Positions 1-6,480 of a stretch of DNA of 6,740 bases are shown here, in pieces. Position 1 is the stretch's first letter; every line of letters begins with the position of its first letter. Source of the stretch: an uncultured Lachnospiraceae bacterium. GTDB taxonomy: Bacteria; Bacillota_A; Clostridia; Lachnospirales; Lachnospiraceae. The position numbers and the translations under genes were made by a program. The DNA lies in NCBI GenBank assembly GCA_947564305.1, contig CANOBT010000247.1:1-6740 (forward strand), written 5' to 3'. The notes beneath the pieces were generated by a model. The model had not been told where the DNA came from, searched no databases, and saw only the letters and a list, made by a program, of their open reading frames with translations.

Positions 1-138
1 CTTCTGCGCTATTCCAATGAAGTGTACCACCAGACCATCATTGTGATTACCCACGATGAAAATATCGCCCTTCAGGCAGACCGGATTCTTGCCTTGGAAG
101 ACGGCCGTATTGTGAAAGACGAGGTGATCCGCCGATGA
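1..138 (+). CDS. ABC transporter ATP-binding protein, C-terminal end (partial)
   Basis: Only the last 45 codons are present; the gene starts before the window. The fragment contains VITHDENIALQADRIL followed by ALEDGRIVKD. This is the H-loop (switch histidine at fragment residue 18) and the closing strand typical of ABC ATPases of the MacB/LolD/BceA class that work with FtsX-like permeases. The Walker A, Q-loop, signature and Walker B motifs would lie upstream and cannot be checked. The stop codon overlaps the start of the permease gene in an ATGA arrangement, so the two are translationally coupled and almost certainly form one transporter. It would hydrolyse ATP at the inner face of the membrane to drive the permease. 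The substrate is unknown. Confidence 0.9.
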   Translation, partial: LLRYSNEVYHQTIIVITHDENIALQADRILALEDGRIVKDEVIRR

Positions 139-2762
139 ATATTTTCTCGAAAATAACGGCAAAAACTATGAAGGCAAACCGTGTCCGGACAATCGTGACC
201 ATAATCGGCGTGATTTTATCTACTTCTATGATTACGGCAGTGGCGACCTTCGGCTCCAGTTTCCAGAGATTTCTGGTGGATTATTCCATTTCTCAAAACG
301 GCAAGTGGCATGTAGCCGTCACAGGCACAGATTCTGAACAGGCACATTCCCTTTCGGAGCATGAAGACGTGGAGAAGGCGGCAGTGCTGAAAACCCTTGG
401 CTACGCCTGGTTTGAACCGGTAGTGAGGCAGTCTCCTTCCATGCCTTATCTGTATGTGCGCTCACTGTCCAAGGAAGCCCTTGAGATGCTGCCCGCCCAC
501 ATGAAGGAAGGCCGGATGCCAAAGACAGCGGATGAGATTGCCGTTCCTGCATTTATGCTGGCAAATGAAGATGAGGGCAGCCAGACGGAGATTGGCGACA
601 CGCTGACGCTTGAACTTGGCGAGCGTTCCTATGAGGGCATCAGACTCGGGCAGTCAAATGAATATATGGATGATGAGTATGAAGATGACGAGACATTTAC
701 TCCAACGGGGACACGGACATTTACCGTGGTGGGCGTCTATGCTACCTGGCCCGACGTGTCCTTCTGGGCTCCGGGTTATGACGTGCTGGCCGGCCCGACG
801 GAAGAGGAGACAGAGTATCAGGACGTATTTCTGGAATTGAAGCAGCCCCGCCACGTTTTTGATTTTTCAGATGAAAACCTGGGAAAAGGCGGGACGGCGG
901 TCATGTACAACAACTCTCTCCTGAGATGGCTTGGAATTGCGGACAACTCCAATTGGGTGATTGTGCTGACAGGGCTTATGGTGATTCTGGTCGGAGTCAT
1001 TATGGCTGGCTCCATTTCACTGATTTACAATGCATTTTCCATTTCAATGCGGGAGCGGACAGTACAGTTCGGGCTTCTTTCCTCCATTGGCGCAACGAAA
1101 AAGCAGCTCCGGCGCGCCATGCGCTATGAAGCATTTTTTGTAAGCGCAGTGGGCATCCCGCTGGGAATCCTTGCCGGAGTCGGGGGAATCGGGGTGACGC
1201 TCCATTATATTGGAAGCGGGCTAAGCAACTGGATTCATGGCACGGAAAAGGGAATTCCGCTGTATGTCCCAATCTGGGCTGTAGCGGCGGCGGCTTTCAT
1301 TGCATTTGTGACGATTATGATTTCTGTGTGGATTCCTTCCAGAAGGATTCGCAAGATTACGCCCTTGGAGGCAATCCGTTCCAGTACGGACATCCGTATC
1401 AGACCCAATGAAGTCAAGACGGGAAACTGGATTTCATCCTTATTCGGGCTTGAGGGGATGATGGCGCAGAAGAATTACAAGCGTGACCGCAGGAAATACC
1501 GCGCCACCGTGATTTCTCTGACCATGAGCATCGGGCTGTTTACGGCGGCGGGACTGTTTAATATGTATCTGTTAGAGACGGGGGCTTTTGTTCTGGAAGC
1601 GCCGGAGATGGATTTGAAGTATACCCTTTATGCAGATGTAAACGAACGAGAGGCAGACGTAGAACATGTCCTGAAACGGACGGAAGGAATCCAGGCTGTG
1701 TCGAAACATTATCGGGACTCCTTTTATTTTGCCATTCCAAAGGATTGGGCGCAGACAGGGCTTCTCAGTATCTATTCCCAGACATTGTCTGCCGAGGGGG
1801 ATACGCCGGAAACGGCTCCGGATGACACCGTCTGGATTCACGCAAATATGCTCATTTTAAATGATGCGGATTTCAGGCAATTTGCCCGGGAACAAAAGGT
1901 GGAAGTTTCCTCCTATCAAGACAGCGGCCATGTGAAGGCGTTATATCTGAATACTGCAATAAATTTTAACACGGATACTGAGCGGTATGAGAAGGAAACC
2001 ATTTTCCCGGAAGAGACTGACCAGTTGTTTGAGGGCGGATATCTGGAGTATGACGATGAAGGAAGAGCCGTAAGTTTCCACAAGACGATGGAATTCGAGC
2101 TTGGAGACCCCGTTGAGCAGATGCCGGAGTCTTTTGGGGAATACACAGATGGAATCTTTATGATTCTGCCGGAATGTATGTACCAGAAATTCTATGAAAA
2201 TTTTCAAACAGAATTTCTCAGCGCCGTCTATGGGATACAATGTGAGAATCTAAACGAGACCTTCCGGAAACTTGAAGCCCAGATGGAAGAACAGCGTTTG
2301 TCGGATTGCGGGTATATGGAAAATTTGATGGAAGAATACGAGACGGACAGGAATACCCTTGTCGCAGTCAAGGTGCTGACTTATGGTTTTGTGGTTTTGA
2401 TTTCTCTGATTGCTGTGGCAAATGTGTTCCATACCATTTCCACGAACCTGATGCTTAGACGTAAAGAATTCGCTATGCTGCGCTCTATGGGAATGTCGCC
2501 TAAAGGGTTCCGGAAAATGATGAATTTTGAATGTTTGATTTATGGGATTCGCTCGCTGGTATATGGATTCCTGCTGACCGGGCTTATCAGCGCGGCGTTG
2601 TACCGGACGCTGGGAGCTGGGGCGGATGTAGATTTCCTGATGCCTTGGGGGTATCTGTCCGTGGCGGCAGCCGGGGTGTTCCTGGTGGTGTTCCTGACAA
2701 TGATGTATACCATGAGAGTGATTAAGAAGAATAATATTGTGGAAGAGCTGAAAATGAATTAA
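135..2762 (+). CDS. FtsX-like ABC transporter permease, two-module, 875 aa
   Basis: This is the membrane subunit of an ABC transporter of the MacB/FtsX mechanotransmission class. About eight membrane segments can be read, near residues 20-41, 274-299, 333-357, 380-400, 457-477, 746-768, 803-823 and 840-861. They form two copies of a 1+3 module. Each copy has a large extracellular domain, at about 42-273 and 478-745. The conserved cytoplasmic FtsX motif occurs twice: GLLSSIGATKKQLRRAMRYE at 313-332 and AMLRSMGMSPKGFRKMMNFE at 780-799. Each module closes with a basic stretch and an LEAIR-like tail (411-415; EELKMN at the end). The ATG is supported by a GAGGTG Shine-Dalgarno at 121-126 inside the upstream ATPase gene and by the 4-base overlap. 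Family members export peptides or lipoproteins, or sense and resist antimicrobial peptides. Which of these applies is not shown, and no two-component system is visible inside the window. An acidic patch lies at 175-187 in the first extracellular domain. Confidence 0.93.
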   Translation: MNIFSKITAKTMKANRVRTIVTIIGVILSTSMITAVATFGSSFQRFLVDYSISQNGKWHVAVTGTDSEQAHSLSEHEDVEKAAVLKTLGYAWFEPVVRQSPSMPYLYVRSLSKEALEMLPAHMKEGRMPKTADEIAVPAFMLANEDEGSQTEIGDTLTLELGERSYEGIRLGQSNEYMDDEYEDDETFTPTGTRTFTVVGVYATWPDVSFWAPGYDVLAGPTEEETEYQDVFLELKQPRHVFDFSDENLGKGGTAVMYNNSLLRWLGIADNSNWVIVLTGLMVILVGVIMAGSISLIYNAFSISMRERTVQFGLLSSIGATKKQLRRAMRYEAFFVSAVGIPLGILAGVGGIGVTLHYIGSGLSNWIHGTEKGIPLYVPIWAVAAAAFIAFVTIMISVWIPSRRIRKITPLEAIRSSTDIRIRPNEVKTGNWISSLFGLEGMMAQKNYKRDRRKYRATVISLTMSIGLFTAAGLFNMYLLETGAFVLEAPEMDLKYTLYADVNEREADVEHVLKRTEGIQAVSKHYRDSFYFAIPKDWAQTGLLSIYSQTLSAEGDTPETAPDDTVWIHANMLILNDADFRQFAREQKVEVSSYQDSGHVKALYLNTAINFNTDTERYEKETIFPEETDQLFEGGYLEYDDEGRAVSFHKTMEFELGDPVEQMPESFGEYTDGIFMILPECMYQKFYENFQTEFLSAVYGIQCENLNETFRKLEAQMEEQRLSDCGYMENLMEEYETDRNTLVAVKVLTYGFVVLISLIAVANVFHTISTNLMLRRKEFAMLRSMGMSPKGFRKMMNFECLIYGIRSLVYGFLLTGLISAALYRTLGAGADVDFLMPWGYLSVAAAGVFLVVFLTMMYTMRVIKKNNIVEELKMN

Positions 2763-2768
2763 TGTGAA

Positions 2769-2811
2769 AAGCAGTTAGGGTTTGCATATTTTATGCAAGC
2801 CCTATTTGCTT
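2769..2811. terminator. Hairpin between convergent genes, probable bidirectional terminator
   Basis: TAGGGTTTGCAT (2776-2787) pairs with ATGCAAGCCCTA (2793-2804) to give a 12-bp stem with one G-T wobble and a 5-nt ATTTT loop. AAGCA (2769-2773) and TGCTT (2807-2811) extend the pairing beyond a short interior mismatch. It lies 7 nt past the permease stop and about 20 nt from the end of the convergent GNAT gene. The T-rich stretch on either side is short, so termination efficiency is uncertain, but the position fits a shared terminator. Confidence 0.65.
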
Positions 2812-2830
2812 GTGAATTTCCCTTGAAGCG

Positions 2831-3256
2831 TCATTGCTCTTGCAAAGTTCTATACTGTGAAAATGCCCTACACCCCATATCTGTATCCATTGTAAATCCA
2901 ATAGACTTATAAAATTGAATAGTCTTTTTTGTATTGTCGGTAAGTAAATGTTTCTGATATACATCCTTGTACTCTAATAAAATCTTTTCAAGCAATGCCT
3001 TCCCGATACCCTTGTGTTGGTACTCTGGATAAACCAACAAGTCTTGAATAAATACCACAGAAAAACCGTCTCCTACAACTCTGATAATCCCCGCCATTTT
3101 ATCATTCATATAAGCAGCATAGATCTTTAAAGAATTTTCGTATGCATTCTTCAGCATTTCAGGGTTATTTACATAATTTGTCCAACCAACACTTTGGTAT
3201 AACTTCAATATCTCGCTCTCATTATATTCTTTATATTCTTTGATAAAAACTTCCAT
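2831..3256 (-). CDS. GNAT family N-acetyltransferase, 141 aa
   Basis: This is a complete, single-domain, cytoplasmic GNAT enzyme predicted to transfer an acetyl group from acetyl-CoA to an amine. Motif A is visible at about residues 70-91, with strand VVFIQDLLVYPEYQ followed by the pyrophosphate-binding loop QHKGIGKALL (Q80-x-x-G-x-G85). Motif B is FYKSIGF at 115-121, with Tyr116 in the usual position near the CoA thiol. The length is normal for the family. The ATG is preceded by AAAGGA (3262-3267 on this strand) with 5 nt spacing. The acceptor substrate cannot be deduced; the N-terminal part (residues 20-36, with VGWTNYVNNPEML) is a form common in clostridial GNATs of unknown substrate. It begins 49 nt after the transporter gene in the same direction, so it is probably the last gene of that transcript. 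Confidence 0.92.
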   Translation of the reverse strand: MEVFIKEYKEYNESEILKLYQSVGWTNYVNNPEMLKNAYENSLKIYAAYMNDKMAGIIRVVGDGFSVVFIQDLLVYPEYQHKGIGKALLEKILLEYKDVYQKHLLTDNTKKTIQFYKSIGFTMDTDMGCRAFSQYRTLQEQ

Positions 3257-3305
3257 ATCTGTCCTTTCAAGCCGTTTGCTTTTCGATAATCATTCAAACT
3301 GATGC

Positions 3306-4481
3306 CTACAACATTCCCCCGAAAATTCCGGCAAGAACTGTGGCAAAGCTCCCTGTTACAAAACCAGCAATATTCATCTTTGGAAGCAGATAGTTTTCGA
3401 TGGTCTGTCTCTCCATTTCATTCTCTGCCGTTACTTCCGCAACCTCCTTCGACAGATACATAGTTGCAGGGAATCCATACATACATGTCAGGCACATTAC
3501 GATTGCCAGGTTCGGCTCGATTTTAAAAATCTTCCCACATATAAAGCCCGTAATACATCCGAAGAATGTGCCAACGCACAGAATGAATGCCATTGGCCCG
3601 AGAAGTGCAAGTACGTCTGACGGCGAGCATGTTGCGAAATCTGAAAACAGAATGATAACACAGGCAAACAGAATGAATCCTAAAGACTCTGTCTTCCCTA
3701 ACGTATCCTCATCCAAGAATCCAATCTCTGTGAAAATAGTACCCATAATCAGGGCAACGATAATATAACTTACGTTGATTCCTGTCAGCAGCAGCAGAAT
3801 TGCGGAAAAATAGTAACTAACTACGCCGACAACGCCAAGCTTCATCAAATGGAAGGATGGTCTGTCCAATGATTCCGGGAAACGAATCAGCCGCTTCTTG
3901 GCAGTCGTTGTCTCCCCAAGAACTGCGCTGCTGTATACTTCAAACTCAGCCTTGTTGTTCTTGAATGCTCTGCCGGCTCTCTTGAGGAACTGAGAGGATA
4001 CTGGAATCCCCACAAGGCTCTGCAGGCCCAGCAGCAGTGTAATATATACCGACAAATCTTCCTTCCCCTTCTCCTGAAGGATTGTCTTCATTGCCACAGT
4101 AGCGGCCGTACCCCCGCCGAACACCGGTGTGCCGGCAAGCGCAAAATCCTTACCGATTACGAACTGACCAACGAATACCAGCGCAAAACATGCTGCCGTC
4201 AGGGAGATAATTGATACACATACCGTCTTCCACTGCCTTTTAAGCTCGGCAAAGTCAATCATATTCCCCATACCTACGATTAGCAGCGTAATGACAATTC
4301 CAGCCATCGGCAGGATTCCTGACAATTCATAAATGGATGCCGGCAGGCCTATCCAGAACCCAACCAGAAGGACTGCTGCTACAAACAAAACCACGTCTAT
4401 GTTTGCTTTCGTCTTAACGGCAACATATTCACCGACTGTAAATATCAGTACAAATATCGTAAAAGCTAAAATATCAGGCAT
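3306..4481 (-). CDS. Two-repeat membrane transporter, DUF3100-like (tentative), 391 aa
   Basis: This is a very hydrophobic inner-membrane protein with about ten to twelve membrane segments and no signal peptide. The two halves appear related. In the first, a helix pair leads to a glycine-rich turn, PVFGGGTAATVAM (119-131), then an acidic linker and a helix (145-167). In the second, a similar pair leads to MYGFPATMYLSKEVA (334-348), then an acidic linker (349-362) and a final helix (370-390). A soluble loop (about 168-212) joins them. Paired re-entrant glycine-rich hairpins in inverted halves are typical of secondary transporters such as GltS, CitS and related ion-coupled carriers, so a cation-coupled carrier for a small organic solute is a reasonable inference. 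From memory it resembles proteins labelled DUF3100; I am not certain of that name. The start is fixed by AAGGGGG (4488-4494) 6 nt upstream of the ATG. It lies 49 nt downstream of the cyclophilin-like gene. Substrate unknown. Confidence 0.75.
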   Translation of the reverse strand: MPDILAFTIFVLIFTVGEYVAVKTKANIDVVLFVAAVLLVGFWIGLPASIYELSGILPMAGIVITLLIVGMGNMIDFAELKRQWKTVCVSIISLTAACFALVFVGQFVIGKDFALAGTPVFGGGTAATVAMKTILQEKGKEDLSVYITLLLGLQSLVGIPVSSQFLKRAGRAFKNNKAEFEVYSSAVLGETTTAKKRLIRFPESLDRPSFHLMKLGVVGVVSYYFSAILLLLTGINVSYIIVALIMGTIFTEIGFLDEDTLGKTESLGFILFACVIILFSDFATCSPSDVLALLGPMAFILCVGTFFGCITGFICGKIFKIEPNLAIVMCLTCMYGFPATMYLSKEVAEVTAENEMERQTIENYLLPKMNIAGFVTGSFATVLAGIFGGML

Positions 4482-4530
4482 AATGTACCCCCTTATAATC
4501 TAAAATCGTTACTTTTCTTTTTTTCGTGTA

Positions 4531-5115
4531 TCATACCTGGGAAATAAACACCGGCCAGTTACCAGGAATCTGTTCAGGGAAAAATTTATCAGGCTCCGGA
4601 TAAGACTCTCCGAAAGTCTCAATCTCAACACTCACAATAATTTCCGGTGTTCTCGGCACGTTGATTTCAACCGGCTCATATGGATTGGGATATGTCTCCA
4701 CCTTTTCCATTCTCAACAGTTCTTCGACACCTTCTGTCACCTGTGCGAATACAGGACACTTTCCAGCCAATTTTTCTACTTTTTTCAAAGGAAAAAAAAA
4801 CTCGGTTCCTGCAATCTCTTCATCTGAAAAATATCCCAGGCACACGTCCCCAAGTTCCGGCACCTTGATGTTTCCATTACTCTCTTCTGCGATTCTGTTC
4901 GGAAGGAAATACTGACATTCCTTTCTGAAGAAAGCATTGTAGCTGACATCAATCCATGCCCCCGGAACAATGCGTTGAATAGCAAAATTATTATAGTATC
5001 CTTTTGTTGCTGCGCTAATGAAGCTGCATACTTCGTTATACGCATATTCAGGTCTTAGTTTCATAACAATCTTCTTACCATTGTTAAGCTTAATAGTAGC
5101 AGTCGGATTACTCAT
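4531..5115 (-). CDS. Divergent cyclophilin-like protein, probably impaired PPIase, 194 aa
   Basis: The cyclophilin fold is recognisable. ATIKLNNGKKIVMKLRPEYA (6-25) matches the first strands, and IQRIVPGAWIDVSY (46-59) matches the FHRIIPGFMCQGGDF active-site strand of human CypA. AGTEFFFPLKK (102-112) matches NGSQFFICTAK, and LAGKCPVFAQVTEGVEEL (116-133) matches LDGKHVVFGKVKEGMNIV. Aligned by eye, the catalytic Arg (CypA R55) is kept as R48 and F113 as F107. However, F60 becomes A53, Q63 becomes D56, Q111 becomes E105, W121 becomes K115 and H126 becomes C120. Prolyl isomerase activity is therefore doubtful, and a binding or chaperone role is possible. There is an extra proline-rich, acidic C-terminal section (141-194). 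No signal peptide or membrane segment is present, so it should be cytosolic. An upstream in-frame ATG at 5139 exists, but AAGGAG at 5124-5129 favours the ATG at 5115. It sits between yitT and the transporter gene. Confidence 0.78.
   Translation of the reverse strand: MSNPTATIKLNNGKKIVMKLRPEYAYNEVCSFISAATKGYYNNFAIQRIVPGAWIDVSYNAFFRKECQYFLPNRIAEESNGNIKVPELGDVCLGYFSDEEIAGTEFFFPLKKVEKLAGKCPVFAQVTEGVEELLRMEKVETYPNPYEPVEINVPRTPEIIVSVEIETFGESYPEPDKFFPEQIPGNWPVFISQV
4792..4800 (-). repeat. Nine-base T tract inside the cyclophilin-like coding sequence
   Basis: On the coding strand, nine consecutive T residues encode Phe106-Phe107-Phe108 of the cyclophilin-like protein, preceded by GAG and followed by CC. 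Runs of this length are prone to polymerase slippage. A one-base change would shift the frame in the middle of the domain. The reading frame is intact in this sequence. Confidence 0.85.
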
Positions 5116-5123
5116 TCTTTCGT

Positions 5124-5129
5124 CTCCTT
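5124..5129 (-). promoter_or_regulatory. Ribosome binding site deciding the cyclophilin-like start
   Basis: AAGGAG on the minus strand ends 8 nt before the ATG at 5115, an ideal spacing. It lies downstream of the alternative ATG at 5139, which has no comparable site upstream. The shorter 194-residue protein is therefore preferred, and its N-terminus coincides with the first cyclophilin strand. Confidence 0.85.
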
Positions 5130-5176
5130 GTTTCATCATTGTAGTAATAGCTATTTGTCACAGAACAGGAAAGCTT

Positions 5177-6025
5177 TTAAATTCTCCCGTTCTTTGGCGT
5201 ATAACGCATATCATTCACATTATAAACGGTAATGAACGCCGCCGGATCTTCCTTGGTAACATATTGCATTAATTTCTGGTATTCATTTTTGTCAACAATC
5301 GTAATAATCTCATTCTGGAATGTACCTCCATATGCTCCTTCTGCCTTATAAATGGTTGCTCCACTTTTCAGGGTATACAATATCCAGTCACGGATTTGCT
5401 TCTCTTTATCCTTTGAGATGATGCAGACTCTTCTCTTTATGTTCTGTCCGAAAATGAAATGATCCAGCACCATGCCATTCAGATAAGTTCCCAGGACACT
5501 TAATACCACGGTCTTTTTATCATACACAAATGCCGAACTCAACGCTACCAACATACCGCTGATACTCATCGCCTTGCCGAGATCCATATGCAAATACCTG
5601 TTCAGTATCTTTGCCACAATATCAAGCCCACCGGAGGACGCGTTCATATTGAACAGAATGCTAAGCCCAATGCTCACAGTAAAGATATAACAGGCCACGT
5701 CTAGCAGGGCATCTCCGGAAATCGATCCGTTGTTCGGTAGCAAGAACTCAAAAATACCAAGAAATACTGGCAGCAGAATAGATGTATATACGGTTTTGAA
5801 CCCAAATTCGTGTCCGCAAAGGAGGAAACCAGCTATCAGTAGAATAACATTCAGGATCATTGTAATTACTGACACAGATAAGGGAACAAAATTGGACAGT
5901 ACTATTGCCAGACCAGACACTGAACTGACCGCCGCATGGCTGGGAATCAGAAAGAAAAATACTGCCGCCGCAATAATCAGCGTAGCTATTGTCATCACTA
6001 ATAATTCTCGAATCGTTCTTTTCAT
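5177..6025 (-). CDS. YitT family membrane protein with DUF2179 domain, 282 aa
   Basis: The protein has about five or six membrane segments (near residues 6-28, 50-72, 80-97, 106-126, 150-168 and 170-190), followed by a soluble C-terminal DUF2179 domain (about 199-275). The hallmark NASSGGLDIVAKIL is at 128-141, after the fourth membrane segment. The C-terminal domain begins RVCIISKDKEKQIRDWI and has the characteristic GGTFQNEIITIVDKNEY segment (233-249). Length and order are those of the YitT family, which is widespread in Firmicutes. Its biochemical role is not established; transport has been suggested from the fold. The ATG is preceded by AGGAG (6037-6041) at 11 nt, a slightly long spacing. 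It is the first gene of the minus-strand run, starting roughly 30 nt downstream of the predicted transcription start, and is followed after 61 nt by the cyclophilin-like gene. Confidence 0.92.
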   Translation of the reverse strand: MKRTIRELLVMTIATLIIAAAVFFFLIPSHAAVSSVSGLAIVLSNFVPLSVSVITMILNVILLIAGFLLCGHEFGFKTVYTSILLPVFLGIFEFLLPNNGSISGDALLDVACYIFTVSIGLSILFNMNASSGGLDIVAKILNRYLHMDLGKAMSISGMLVALSSAFVYDKKTVVLSVLGTYLNGMVLDHFIFGQNIKRRVCIISKDKEKQIRDWILYTLKSGATIYKAEGAYGGTFQNEIITIVDKNEYQKLMQYVTKEDPAAFITVYNVNDMRYTPKNGRI

Positions 6026-6061
6026 TTTTTTAATATCTCCTGTTCATAAACTACACTTTCG

Positions 6062-6090
6062 ATTATATCATTTTCACCTTGTATCTGCCA
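6062..6090 (-). promoter_or_regulatory. Predicted extended -10 promoter of the yitT operon
   Basis: On the minus strand, TGATATAAT (6062-6070) is a perfect extended -10 element (TGnTATAAT). At 17 nt spacing, the -35 position reads TGGCAG (6085-6090), a poor match to TTGACA, which is usual for extended -10 promoters. The predicted start falls near 6055, giving a leader of about 30 nt before the yitT ATG, with room for the ribosome binding site. No operator repeat or riboswitch fits in so short a leader. Confidence 0.7.
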
Positions 6091-6112
6091 CTATAATTGC
6101 TATAACTCCATT

Positions 6113-6342
6113 TCATCTTCCATTTTCACAAAGCCATCCTGTAGCTATAATCTTCCCATCTATTTTGATAACGCTTACATAATTATTTTCAATATCCTTT
6201 TTATAGCATCCATGCTGTGTAAATCACAAAAAAAGTCCACCACTTCAACCGGATAATATTTCGGATATACTGTTTTTATCGTATGTTGTACTACATTATA
6301 TACCTCCTGCGCATCCTGTATTTTTGCGAGTTCATATATCAT
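6113..6342 (-). pseudogene. Frameshifted, truncated GNAT N-acetyltransferase remnant
   Basis: An ATG at 6342 with GGAGAAAG just upstream (GGAG at 6350-6353, 7 nt spacing) opens MIYELAKIQDAQEVYNVV, a typical GNAT N-terminus. It continues through TIKTVYPKYYPVEVVDFF to LHSMDAIK. The frame then runs to a TAA at 6175-6177, giving only 55 residues. One more base in the five-A run of the coding strand (plus-strand T run at 6198-6202) would restore AIKKDIENNYVSVIKIDGKI and then IATGWLCENG, the continuation expected for this GNAT group. The restored frame ends at TGA (6113-6115), before motif A. No acetyl-CoA loop (Q/RxxGxG) is seen downstream. The gene is thus broken twice, by a frameshift and by loss of its 3' half. 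A start and ribosome binding site this intact suggest recent decay. Confidence 0.75.
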
Positions 6343-6480
6343 AATCTTTCTCCAACTTTTAATTACCGATCCACTGAATATAATGCGGGCGGCACACTAA
6401 CCTTCCCTTATTGTTGTCGTCGTATCCTCTCACCATAATAAATAAGCATCTTTGTGTTTCTATTATCGCTTTTATCTTCT

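Noticed and set aside
1572..1841. 89-residue open frame on the minus strand inside the ABC permease gene
   Set aside because: It is a shadow of the permease coding sequence with no start signal or family resemblance.
3400..3768. 122-residue open frame on the plus strand opposite the transporter gene
   Set aside because: It is the antisense shadow of a clear membrane protein; the translation has no domain and there is no ribosome binding site.
5116..5139. Upstream ATG adding eight residues to the cyclophilin-like protein
   Set aside because: The AAGGAG at 5124-5129 lies inside this extension and is ideally placed for the ATG at 5115; the extra residues lie before the first strand of the fold.
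5130..5165. Possible internal promoter before the cyclophilin-like gene (GTGACA, TACAAT)
   Set aside because: The two boxes are only 12 nt apart, too close for a sigma-A promoter, and no good -35 lies at 16-18 nt from TACAAT.
6063..6116. 17-codon minus-strand frame overlapping the stop of the GNAT remnant
   Set aside because: No ribosome binding site, and it runs through the predicted promoter; it does not contain the missing GNAT motif A.
5730..6182. 150-residue open frame on the plus strand across the yitT start and the promoter
   Set aside because: It lies antisense to a confident YitT gene, has a low-complexity translation and no recognisable motif.
6175..6342. Programmed frameshift as an explanation for the broken GNAT
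   Set aside because: The restored frame also ends early at 6113 without an acetyl-CoA-binding motif, so decay explains it better.
6361..6437. 25-codon open frame on the minus strand (starts MVRGYDDNNKG) between the partial GNAT and the remnant
   Set aside because: No convincing ribosome binding site and no family resemblance; the length is within chance.
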